DNA of 21,045 nt from the NCBI GenBank assembly GCA_964436315.1, contig CAYTCZ010000068.1, positions 1-21,045 of the forward strand, written 5' to 3'. The translations under genes and the position numbers were made by a program. Below the pieces are notes generated by a model, which was given only the letters and a program-made list of their open reading frames with translations, was not told the origin of the DNA and made no database searches. How positions within the stretch are numbered: the stretch's first letter is position 1; every line of letters starts with the position of its first letter. Below are positions 14,769-21,045 of this stretch, piece by piece. Source of the DNA: CAYTCZ01 sp964436315 (lineage in GTDB: Bacteria > Actinomycetota > Thermoleophilia > Gaiellales > Gaiellaceae).

Positions 14769-14921
14769 ATGGCCGAGCCGATCGTTGCGATTCCGTTCCA
14801 CGGATTCCGGCATTCGAAACGGAACATCGGCTTGGCCCGAGCCATCCCGTCGGCCCGAGGAAGCCGTAGCATCGTGTCCGGCCGGGTCGCCATTCGACAC
14901 GTCGAACCTGCCGGACTGTAG
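14769..14921 (+). CDS. Doubtful small frame, 50 codons
   Basis: A 50-codon frame (MAEPIVAIPFHGFRHSKRNI) fills most of the 166-base spacer between the membrane glycosyltransferase and the FkbM gene. There is no ribosome binding site before its ATG and no recognisable family. The spacer also contains a GATTCCG direct repeat and a GTTCC/GGAAC inverted repeat. It is listed because nothing else explains the spacer; it is probably not a gene. Confidence 0.15.
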   Translation: MAEPIVAIPFHGFRHSKRNIGLARAIPSARGSRSIVSGRVAIRHVEPAGL

Positions 14922-14930
14922 CCGGGTTCT

Positions 14931-15788
14931 ATGCAAGCCATCGCACCACTAACGCGAGCAGTGAAGACGATCGCTGGGACAGAGAAGATCCTCACGTCGT
15001 CGTTGCCGCAAAACATGAGACTCGGAATTCTCCGGTCGTATCTCGCTAACGAGTTGCGGGGAGCGGCACTGAAGACCGGCGTCCGCCGGGAGGCGAGATT
15101 CGAGGTGTTCGACTGGCAGGTTGAGTGCCTGGACGAGAACGCGTTTCTCTCGTCGTTCGCCGAGATCTTCGTCGACCTCTGCTACGTCCCGACCACTACC
15201 AGCAGGACGCCGCTGATCATCGACGGTGGAAGCAACATCGGCCTCTCGGTTCTCTTCTTCAAACGGCTCTATCCGGAGGCAACGATCCTGGCGTTCGAGC
15301 CCGACCGCGATGCATTCACGTGCCTCAGCGCCAACGTCGGCGCTAACGACATCCAGGGGATCAGTCTCTACGAGCGCGCGCTGTCAGACCAGGACGGCGA
15401 GACCGAGTTCTTCTTCGACCCGGATCAGCCTGGCTCGAGAAAGCACAGCATCGTCGCCGAACGCGTTCCGGTCGCATCGCGACGCGTTCAGGCGGCGAAG
15501 CTCTCCACCTTCATCGAGCAAGAGATCGACTTTTTGAAACTGGACATCGAAGGCGCTGAGACCCAGGTCCTGTCGGAACTCCGGACGGAAGACAAACTCC
15601 GCCAGGTGCGCGAGATGGCAATCGAATACCACCACCACATCGTCGAAACGGACGACTCCCTGTCCGAGATGCTTGCACTCCTCGAGGACGCAGGATTCGG
15701 CTACGAGCTCAGCGCGCGCAGCGAGAGACCACTGAGCCCCGGAAGGACGCAGGACCTCCTGATCTACGCATACCGGAAGCTGCTGTAG
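14931..15788 (+). CDS. FkbM-family SAM-dependent methyltransferase
   Basis: This 285-residue protein carries the FkbM methyltransferase core. LIIDGGSNIGLSVLFFKRLY (95-114) is the SAM-binding loop, AFEPDRDAFTCLSANV (121-136) holds the acidic residue that binds the SAM ribose, and FLKLDIEGAETQVL (201-214) is the family hallmark. Members O-methylate small molecules and sugars and are frequent in O-antigen and capsule loci, so methylation of a sugar in the local glycan is the likely role. The N-terminal 80 residues are less conserved, and there is no signal peptide or membrane segment. The start is ATG 14931, with a weak GGG upstream. It ends three bases before the stop of the convergent GT2 gene, leaving no room for a separate terminator. 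The methyl acceptor is unknown. Confidence 0.88.
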   Translation: MQAIAPLTRAVKTIAGTEKILTSSLPQNMRLGILRSYLANELRGAALKTGVRREARFEVFDWQVECLDENAFLSSFAEIFVDLCYVPTTTSRTPLIIDGGSNIGLSVLFFKRLYPEATILAFEPDRDAFTCLSANVGANDIQGISLYERALSDQDGETEFFFDPDQPGSRKHSIVAERVPVASRRVQAAKLSTFIEQEIDFLKLDIEGAETQVLSELRTEDKLRQVREMAIEYHHHIVETDDSLSEMLALLEDAGFGYELSARSERPLSPGRTQDLLIYAYRKLL

Positions 15789-15791
15789 GAA

Positions 15792-16739
15792 CTAACGGAG
15801 GTCCTTGTTCGACTCCATGTCGAACCACATGGCAAACAAGAGAAACTGGAGCCCGGAGATGATGAGCAGCGCGACGAGCACGATCGTCGCGACCGGAATC
15901 GTGTTCCCGGCAATTCGTAACGCCGTCTCGACGAGCCCGAGTATCACGCCGACCCAGAAGAGCAAGAGGCCGGTGAAGTAGAACAGCACCAGCGGGTGGA
16001 AGTCCCGGATGACGTACTTCTGCCACATGCGCCAGAAGAAGCCCTTCGTGAGGAGCCACCAGATCGCCGGGATCACTCGCCACAATCTGATCCCGCTTCG
16101 CTCGCCGACACCGTAGATCGGACGCGACGGATAGTCGCGGACGCGCCGATTGAACACGTTTAGATGGACCAGCATGTCGTTTGGAAAGCCGTAGCGCGGG
16201 TAGATCCGGTCGAGGTCGAGGAGTTCAAGGGTGGCACGATTGACCGCCGTGTAACCGGACTGTGAATCGGCGATGTGCCAGTAACCGGAAGCGATCTTCG
16301 TGAGGAAGGACAGGATCGCGTTTCCGAAGTACCGCGTGCGCGGAATGACTTGCCACGCAACGCCGGTGAACAGCCTGTTCGCCTTCGCGTAGTCGGTCTC
16401 GTCCGATGTGACCCCACGCGCGAGCATCTCGAGGTCGTCTGCGTCCATCTGGCCATCCGCGGCCATCACGCACGTCACGTCGATCTCATCCTGCACGGCC
16501 CGGTGATAACCGGTCACGATCGCCGCCCCGACACCACGGTTCTCCCCGTGCTCGATCACCTCTGAACGCGGATCTGCCGTCATCGCCAGGCCGACGGTAC
16601 CGTCGGTCGAGCCGTCATCGACGACGTAGATCCGATCGACGAACGCCGGAATTCCGCTCACCGTGGATGCGACAAGCGCCTCCTCGTTGAAAGCAGGAAC
16701 GACAACCGCGACCGTCTTCCCGTCAAGCATCAGCGCCAA
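15792..16739 (-). CDS. Membrane-anchored GT2 glycosyltransferase
   Basis: This 315-residue protein has an N-terminal GT2 (GT-A fold) domain: VVVPAFNEEALVAST (12-26), IYVVDDGSTDGT (37-48), ENRGVGAAIVTGYHRA (66-81), and AADGQMDADDL (93-103), where Asp95 takes the place of the DXD metal site. DSQSGYTAVNR (158-168) follows. Two C-terminal membrane helices (about 248-270 and 284-305) are linked by a short loop. This layout resembles GtrB/DPM1-like enzymes that either load a sugar on polyprenyl phosphate or extend a lipid-linked glycan. The start is uncertain: TTG at 16739 has GGAG ten bases upstream (16750-16753), while ATG at 16730 has no ribosome binding site. It is last in the leftward block, about 65 bases after the Wzz-like gene. 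Confidence 0.85.
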   Translation of the reverse strand: MALMLDGKTVAVVVPAFNEEALVASTVSGIPAFVDRIYVVDDGSTDGTVGLAMTADPRSEVIEHGENRGVGAAIVTGYHRAVQDEIDVTCVMAADGQMDADDLEMLARGVTSDETDYAKANRLFTGVAWQVIPRTRYFGNAILSFLTKIASGYWHIADSQSGYTAVNRATLELLDLDRIYPRYGFPNDMLVHLNVFNRRVRDYPSRPIYGVGERSGIRLWRVIPAIWWLLTKGFFWRMWQKYVIRDFHPLVLFYFTGLLLFWVGVILGLVETALRIAGNTIPVATIVLVALLIISGLQFLLFAMWFDMESNKDLR

Positions 16740-16804
16740 TATTCAATCGCTCCGGCGGCGATTGGGCGAGTTACTACGGCACCGACGCGCTTGGAGGTAC
16801 CTCG

Positions 16805-17728
16805 CTAGGTCGCTCGAGCGCGGCGCCCGCGCTCCGAAATCGGATCCCACACGAGCGCGAGAACCAGCCCGATGAGCAGGCCAATCGCACCCCCCACCAG
16901 CATCGAGTTGCGCGCTCCGCGGGCCGCCACCTCGACCGGAGCCGCCTCGGAGATGACACGTGCCTGTTCGACGTCAGTTGCCAGCGTGAGGAGCTGCTCC
17001 GTTTGCGCTTGGTCTGCGAGAACCTGCCCGCGCCGCTGCTCGAGGATGGTGCTGAGGTTGAGGATCAGAAGCCGTTCGGAGTCGGTGAGCTCACCTGCAT
17101 CGATCTGGGCTTGATTGGCTGCGATCTGTGCCTCGATCGACTCGAGCTCCCGGCCCTGTGACTCGAGCTGGCCCTCCAGGTTGGCGATCTTCGCATCAAC
17201 GTAGTCAGAGACGCCGTCCACGACCGCGAGCGCGAGAAGGTTTGCCGCCTGGGCGGTCTGCTCCCGCCAGGGTCCCTGGACGCTCACCTCGACGAGTGGG
17301 TTCTGGCCGCGATTCGAGATTGCTCCCGACACTGTGCGCGTCGAGACCCCACTCCGAAGCCTGGCCGCGCCGATACCGACTTCCTCGGCAACCTCGTTCA
17401 CGACCGCGCGGCTTCGAGCGATCTGTCTAGCCGTCGATGGATTCGTGGCCAGGCTCTGAACCTGGGAGAATCCACTGCCCGGGCTCAGCGGTTGTCCGAG
17501 ATAGACGGTCGCAGTCGCCCTGTACACGTTCCCGCCACCCAGTGAGACGAGGTAGCCGACGATGACTCCGACGATCACGGCCCCCAGAACGAGCCACCAA
17601 CGCGCGAGAACCCGCTTGCCGTAGCGGCCGAAGTCGACCTCTTGCTCGACCTCTGTTGCGACTATCGGCGGCGGAGCCTCCGCGAGCCGTTCGCGCTCGA
17701 CGGATGCCGGTTCGTCCTCGACCTTCAT
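16805..17728 (-). CDS. Wzz/GumC-like chain-length or co-polymerase protein, no kinase domain
   Basis: This 307-residue protein has the layout of a polysaccharide co-polymerase. It has an acidic cytoplasmic N-terminus (1-40), a first helix (about 43-63, RWWLVLGAVIVGVIVGYLV), a periplasmic-side domain beginning YRATATVYLGQPLSPG, a Gln/Glu-rich coiled coil (about 177-250), and a second helix (275-294) with a short basic tail. Such proteins set chain length with Wzy or help export. There is no Walker A/B tyrosine-kinase domain, as the protein ends 13 residues after the second helix. The ATG at 17726-17728 lies in an ATGA overlap with the epimerase stop, which fixes the start and suggests coupled translation; an upstream in-frame start at 17755 is unlikely. 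A proline-rich motif often seen before the second helix is not obvious. Confidence 0.85.
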   Translation of the reverse strand: MKVEDEPASVERERLAEAPPPIVATEVEQEVDFGRYGKRVLARWWLVLGAVIVGVIVGYLVSLGGGNVYRATATVYLGQPLSPGSGFSQVQSLATNPSTARQIARSRAVVNEVAEEVGIGAARLRSGVSTRTVSGAISNRGQNPLVEVSVQGPWREQTAQAANLLALAVVDGVSDYVDAKIANLEGQLESQGRELESIEAQIAANQAQIDAGELTDSERLLILNLSTILEQRRGQVLADQAQTEQLLTLATDVEQARVISEAAPVEVAARGARNSMLVGGAIGLLIGLVLALVWDPISERGRRARAT

Positions 17729-18672
17729 CTGCGCTCGACTGTAGCAGCGGCCCAAGCCAGCTGAGCTACCAGGCCCCGCTCGAGAGCGATAGTAGGCGCC
17801 CAGCTCAGCTCGCGTCGAATTCGGCTCGTGTCGGCACCAGTCCGGCGGACATCCCCCGGAGCATCAGACTCGAACCGAACCTCAAGCCGCTTTCCGCTCT
17901 CCCGCTCCAACGCTGAGATGACCTCGAGGAGTGAGGCTTCTGTACCTCCCCCAACGTTGTAGATCGCGCCGGTCGACGCTCGTTCCGCTGCGAGGAGCGT
18001 CGCCGAAACGGCGTCGCTCACATACGTCACGTCACGGGTCTGCTCGCCGGTCCCAAAAATCGAAAACGGCGTTGCGTCGAGCAGGGCCCGAATGATCTTC
18101 GCGTACGCCATGTCGGGACGCTGCCTCGGCCCGTAGACCGTGAAGTAGCGCAGGACGACGACGTCGAGTCCACGTGAGACGCGGTAGGCCTCGGCAAGCT
18201 GCTCGCACGCAAGCTTCGTCACGCCGTAGGGCGAGATCGGCGCCGGCGTCGCCTCCTCGGGAGTCGGATAGGCCTCGGCGTTGCCGTAGATAGATGAGGA
18301 CGACGCGAACGCGACGCGAACACCTTCGGTCGCCGCAGCCTCGAACACGCGCTGGGATGCGAGCAAGTTGTCTCGAGCGTAGACGGCGAACGACGATCCC
18401 CAGCTTCCTCGAACCCCGGGCTGAGCGGCCAGATGGAACACGAGGTCAGTGCCAGCGATCACATCGGCAAGCGAGTCAACCGCGAGATCGCGCTCGAAGA
18501 AACTGAAGCCGCCTCGCTGACGGAGATCCTCCAGAGCACTCAACTTGAGCTCACGAGCGTAGTAATCAGTGAGCGAATCGACTCCCACGACATGCTCACC
18601 CTCGTCGAGAAGAGCAGAGGCAAGATGGGAGCCGATGAAGCCCGCGCAGCCGGTTACGAGGTAGCGACCCAT
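17725..18672 (-). CDS. NAD-dependent nucleotide-sugar epimerase/dehydratase
   Basis: This 315-residue extended SDR enzyme starts at ATG 18670-18672 (MGRYLVTGCAGFIGSHLAS). It has the NAD-binding TGCAGFIGSH at 7-16, HLAAQPGVRGSW (80-91), SSSSIYGNAEAYP (124-136), the catalytic Tyr149 and Lys153 in SPYGVTK, and LRYFTVYGPRQRPDMA (174-189). These blocks are those of the UDP-glucose/UDP-glucuronate 4-epimerase group (GalE/LspL-like). The 'QPGVR' and 'YGPRQRPDMA' segments point more to UDP-glucuronate 4-epimerase, but dehydratases share much of this and the assignment is tentative. It probably supplies UDP-galacturonate or UDP-galactose to the cluster. It is the first gene of the leftward block and overlaps the Wzz-like gene by four bases. 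The frame extends to 18723, but that extension has no family similarity. Confidence 0.87.
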   Translation of the reverse strand: MGRYLVTGCAGFIGSHLASALLDEGEHVVGVDSLTDYYARELKLSALEDLRQRGGFSFFERDLAVDSLADVIAGTDLVFHLAAQPGVRGSWGSSFAVYARDNLLASQRVFEAAATEGVRVAFASSSSIYGNAEAYPTPEEATPAPISPYGVTKLACEQLAEAYRVSRGLDVVVLRYFTVYGPRQRPDMAYAKIIRALLDATPFSIFGTGEQTRDVTYVSDAVSATLLAAERASTGAIYNVGGGTEASLLEVISALERESGKRLEVRFESDAPGDVRRTGADTSRIRRELSWAPTIALERGLVAQLAWAAATVERR

Positions 18673-18677
18673 CGGGT

Positions 18678-18693
18678 AAGAGCCTATCCCGGT
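18678..18693. repeat. 16-base repeat, copy 1, in a divergent spacer
   Basis: AAGAGCCTATCCCGGT here is identical to 20991-21006; with one mismatch the match extends to 19 bases (ending GGG here and AGG in copy 2). Copy 1 fills nearly all of the 19-base gap between the divergent epimerase and methyltransferase starts. On the minus strand it contains TAGGCT (18681-18686), which fits the TANNNT -10 pattern and would place transcription within about two bases of the epimerase ATG. A regulatory role is inference. Confidence 0.5.
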
Positions 18694-19450
18694 GGGCTCG
18701 AAATGTGGCAGCCTCCCGGACAACGTGGAACCTCAAGCTTCCGCCTGGCCAGGAGAAGAGCGTCGTCGACCTCCACGTAGTTCGTCCACATACGTGGTTC
18801 GGGCTCCCCTGGCTGCCTGGCTCTCGAGGGAGGCCGATGCAGCTCGTCGCCGATACGGCTCGACGTTTCGCGTGCTCGACGTCGGCTGTGGCATCAAGCC
18901 TTATTACCCGCTGTTCGCCCACGCGACCGAGTACGTCGGTGTCGACGTGGCCGGCAACGATGCCGCCGATGTTGTCGGCACCATGGAGGACATCCCACTT
19001 CCCGACGCCGGCTTCGAGATCGTCCTGTGCACACAAGTTCTGGAGCACGCTGACGATCCGGCGAAGGGCATTCGTGAGCTTCGGCGGGTGACGGCCCCCG
19101 GCGGTCGAGTGCTCGCCTCGACGCACGGCGTCCAGGCCTACCATCCGAATCCACGCGATCTCTGGCGCTGGACGCACGAGGGCCTCGAGATCCTCTTCCA
19201 ACGGAACGGTGAGTGGAGATCGGTGACGGTGACCTCTGAGGCAGGGACGGCTTCGTGCATCGCGATGCTTCTCGGGAAGTACGCGGAGATCGGTGCCAAA
19301 CGGGCCGGAATCCCGAGGGCCGCTCAGCCCGCGGTGTGGGCGCTCAACACGGTTTCGGAGGCGCTGGACACCCGCTCGGCGTTGCTGCGCGAACCACGGC
19401 CGGGCTCACTTTTTGCCAACTACCACGTGGCCGCGGAGGCGCCGGGCTAG
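18692..19450 (+). CDS. SAM-dependent methyltransferase (type 11)
   Basis: This 252-residue class I methyltransferase is given from GTG 18692. The SAM-binding VLDVGCGIKPYYP is at 61-73, YVGVDVAGND (81-90) gives the ribose-binding Asp, EDIPLPDAGFEIVLCTQVLEH (99-119) is the Methyltransf_11 motif II region, and LRRVTAPGGRVLASTHG (130-146) is motif III. The family methylates small molecules, lipids or sugars. In this setting a sugar or lipid-carrier substrate is likely, but it cannot be named. The N-terminal 32 residues are low-complexity and poorly conserved in appearance, so a later start is possible. As given, its start lies only 19 bases from the divergent epimerase ATG. Its TAG stop shares the CTAG at 19447-19450 with the convergent gene. 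Confidence 0.83.
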   Translation: MGSKCGSLPDNVEPQASAWPGEERRRPPRSSSTYVVRAPLAAWLSREADAARRRYGSTFRVLDVGCGIKPYYPLFAHATEYVGVDVAGNDAADVVGTMEDIPLPDAGFEIVLCTQVLEHADDPAKGIRELRRVTAPGGRVLASTHGVQAYHPNPRDLWRWTHEGLEILFQRNGEWRSVTVTSEAGTASCIAMLLGKYAEIGAKRAGIPRAAQPAVWALNTVSEALDTRSALLREPRPGSLFANYHVAAEAPG

Positions 19451-20856
19451 TCGGGAAGCAGGGCGAGTTCGTCGTCGATGGCAGGCGTCGTCACACTGGG
19501 GACACCCGGCTGCTCATCGACCGGCTCGGGAGTCGTTCCACCGGGCTCGGTCGGTTCCTCGTCATCGATGGATTCGCTACTGGCCCCCGAAGGCTCGAGC
19601 GCGTACACCCGTGCATGTCCCGTGAGGTAGACGCGATCACGATCGGCGATGACCGGCGTGTACTGGCCGTCGGGGAACGTCCAGATCTCCTCGCCGGTTT
19701 GGGCATCGACTCCGTACGTGGTTCTTGCGAGTGTCGAGAAATAGACATTCCCGCTCAACACGGTCGGGGAGCCGGAAATGTCTCCATCAGCCTCGAACGT
19801 CCACTTCTCATCGCCCGTCGCTGCATCGAGCGCATAGAGCTTGTCGTCGTATGAGCCGACGTACACGGTCTCCTCCCAGACCGCGGCGGAGGAATACACC
19901 CAGTCGCCGGTCGACTGCGACCAGAGAAGATCGCCTGTCTCGGCACCGAACGCGTACACCTTGCCGTCGGTGTTTCCGATGTAGACGCGGCCGTAGGCAA
20001 CCGTCGGAGTGGCGTAGAAGTTGCCCGTTCCGAACAGCCCGCCCTGTGCCTCGGAATCCCAGACCAGCTCGCCGTCGTCGGCGTTGAGGGCGTAGACCTT
20101 TCCGTCGTAAGACCCGATGAAGACTTTGCCTTTCGCGAACGCCGCGCCACTCTTGATGTCGTCGCCCGTCTCGTACGACCAGAGCTCATCGCCGGTCTTG
20201 GCGTTCAGGGCATAGATCTTGTTGTCCCACGTTCCGAAATAGAGGGCGTTTCGGTTGTCGACGTAGAGAGGCGAGGACTCGTTAACACCGGCCTCGAAGC
20301 GCCAGATCCGCTTGCCGGTGTCGGCATCGAGCGCGATTAGGAAACCCGGCGCGGTCTCGTCGTGCTCCGCACACGGGAACGGATCCATGAGCGACACGTA
20401 CACGATGTCGTTTGCCACCGCCGGAGAGGCGGCGATGCAGCGCTTGAAGTCCTTCTCCCATACGACGTCTCCAGTCGCGGTGTCCACCGCAAAGAACTGG
20501 CCCTTGTTGGTCCCGAAGTAGGCTCGGTCGTAGGCGAGCACCGGCGGAAACTCGATCAGGCTCCTCCCGCGAAACATCCACACCTCGTCAAAAGGCGGCT
20601 CGAGGTCGAAATCGGCCGCAACGCGCGTTCGGCGAAGATCGAAGCCGTACGTAGGCCAAGGTTCCTCCCGGACAACCGGTTCCGGCCGGACCGTCTCGCC
20701 CGGGACCTCCTCTGGCTCCGTGACGATGAATTCGACCGTCGGTGAGCCCCGAACGTCCTCCGGCTGATCGATGCGCTTGAAGACCGTGAAGGCGAGTGCG
20801 ACTCCGGCCGCCGCGAGTGCGACGAATAGGACGGCCGAGGCGATCGCGCGTTTCAT
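19447..20856 (-). CDS. Membrane-anchored PQQ-type beta-propeller protein
   Basis: This 469-residue protein starts at ATG 20854-20856 (MKRAIASAVLFVALAAAGVA). Residues 4-26 form a signal anchor. They are followed by a Pro/Glu-rich linker to about 66, a propeller domain to about 424, and an acidic Pro/Thr/Glu-rich tail of about 45 residues. Seven PQQ-type blade motifs (xxYAxDAxTGxxxW) are visible at 121-133, 172-185, 213-226, 253-266, 299-312, 339-352 and 379-392, and a shorter one at 416-424, so seven or eight blades are likely. Cys140 and Cys162 are the only cysteines and could form a disulfide in one blade. Nothing shows that the cofactor PQQ is bound; the repeats resemble BamB-like scaffold proteins as much as dehydrogenases. 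Its place beside a polysaccharide locus suggests an envelope role. The function is unknown. Confidence 0.85.
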   Translation of the reverse strand: MKRAIASAVLFVALAAAGVALAFTVFKRIDQPEDVRGSPTVEFIVTEPEEVPGETVRPEPVVREEPWPTYGFDLRRTRVAADFDLEPPFDEVWMFRGRSLIEFPPVLAYDRAYFGTNKGQFFAVDTATGDVVWEKDFKRCIAASPAVANDIVYVSLMDPFPCAEHDETAPGFLIALDADTGKRIWRFEAGVNESSPLYVDNRNALYFGTWDNKIYALNAKTGDELWSYETGDDIKSGAAFAKGKVFIGSYDGKVYALNADDGELVWDSEAQGGLFGTGNFYATPTVAYGRVYIGNTDGKVYAFGAETGDLLWSQSTGDWVYSSAAVWEETVYVGSYDDKLYALDAATGDEKWTFEADGDISGSPTVLSGNVYFSTLARTTYGVDAQTGEEIWTFPDGQYTPVIADRDRVYLTGHARVYALEPSGASSESIDDEEPTEPGGTTPEPVDEQPGVPSVTTPAIDDELALLPD

Positions 20857-21045
20857 GGTCTCGATTTCGGAGTCCGACGACGTCGTCCTGCCGGTGACGC
20901 TCCTTCGTGCGAGGGCAACCGCCTACGCAGGGTAGCGGGAGCCACGGCGGCAAGAGTCGGGAGGAGCGCCGCCCCTGGTTGGCACTGCCCAAGAGCCTAT
21001 CCCGGTAGGTGCAGCACCCCCGGCTGGCGGCTGAGACGCGGCGCA
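20857..21045. other. Gene-free upstream region of the beta-propeller gene
   Basis: I see no convincing gene in these 189 bases up to the window edge. They hold a 12-base perfect palindrome, GACGACGTCGTC (20876-20887), about 20 bases before the start codon, and the second copy of the 16-base repeat. A TTG-started frame from 20992 runs antisense-like into the propeller gene in another frame and looks like a shadow. Promoter elements for the propeller gene are probably here. Confidence 0.5.
20991..21006. repeat. 16-base repeat, copy 2, upstream of the beta-propeller gene
   Basis: This is identical to 18678-18693 (AAGAGCCTATCCCGGT). This copy is followed by AGG, making CCTA...TAGG, a small inverted repeat with a 6-base loop (20997-21010 region). 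On the minus strand it again offers TAGGCT as a -10-like hexamer, about 130 bases before the propeller start codon. Confidence 0.5.

Noticed and set aside
14791..14830. GTTCC/GGAAC inverted repeat and TTCGAAA resembling a tRNA T-arm
   Set aside because: No acceptor stem, anticodon arm or D-arm can be built around it, so it is not a tRNA.
20588..20992. TTG-started minus-strand frame overlapping the propeller gene
   Set aside because: It covers the propeller N-terminus in another frame and is Arg-rich and low-complexity. The propeller frame is clearly the coding one.
1..21045. CRISPR arrays, insertion sequences, tRNA or rRNA genes, phage or plasmid genes
   Set aside because: I looked on both strands and found no regularly spaced repeats, transposase motifs, RNA gene folds or phage-type proteins.

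Overview
The window is a dense, GC-rich (roughly 60-65% by eye) stretch of a surface or exopolysaccharide biosynthesis locus. GTG and TTG starts are common, recognisable Shine-Dalgarno sequences are few, and several junctions overlap by four bases. These traits, with the actinobacterial-looking membrane glycosyltransferases and a polyprenol-phosphate-mannose synthase, suggest an actinobacterium. A deep-branching group such as Thermoleophilia is possible, but that is inference. Two runs of exactly 100 N (6598-6697 and 12937-13036) are standard scaffold-gap placeholders, so this is a draft, possibly metagenome-derived, assembly.

Layout. (1) Leftward block 4650 to 1: three GT4 glycosyltransferases, then a Wzx-type flippase cut by the window's left edge. 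(2) Rightward block 4707-8190: an O-antigen ligase/Wzy-type membrane protein, then two GT4 enzymes, the first broken by a gap. (3) Leftward block 11815-8171: a GT39/PMT-type membrane glycosyltransferase with an unusual N-terminal extension, a UDP-glucuronate decarboxylase (UDP-xylose synthase), and a secreted clan-A glycoside hydrolase overlapping it by four bases. (4) Rightward block 11960-15788: a polyprenol-phosphate-mannose synthase-like GT2, an incomplete membrane region around the second gap, a GT-C-like membrane protein and an FkbM methyltransferase. (5) Leftward block 18672-15792: an NAD-dependent sugar epimerase, a Wzz/GumC-like chain-length protein without a kinase domain, and a membrane-anchored GT2. 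(6) A rightward SAM methyltransferase (18692-19450) meets a leftward, membrane-anchored PQQ-type beta-propeller protein (20856-19447) tail to tail.

How the genes fit together (inference). Uxs and the epimerase would supply nucleotide sugars. The GT4 and GT2 enzymes would build a lipid-linked repeat unit inside the cell. Wzx would flip it, and the Wzy/WaaL-type protein with the Wzz-like protein would polymerise or ligate it. The GT-C enzymes, fed by the polyprenol-phosphate-sugar synthase, would add sugars outside the membrane. The two methyltransferases could decorate the chain, and the secreted hydrolase could trim it, as PslG does in the Pseudomonas Psl system. No initiating phosphoglycosyl transferase, tyrosine autokinase or ABC exporter is visible here.

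No gene-free stretch exceeds about 300 bases. The longest are 20857-21045, 14765-14930, 11816-11959 and 12698-12812. I see no tRNA, rRNA, CRISPR array, insertion sequence or convincing rho-independent terminator.
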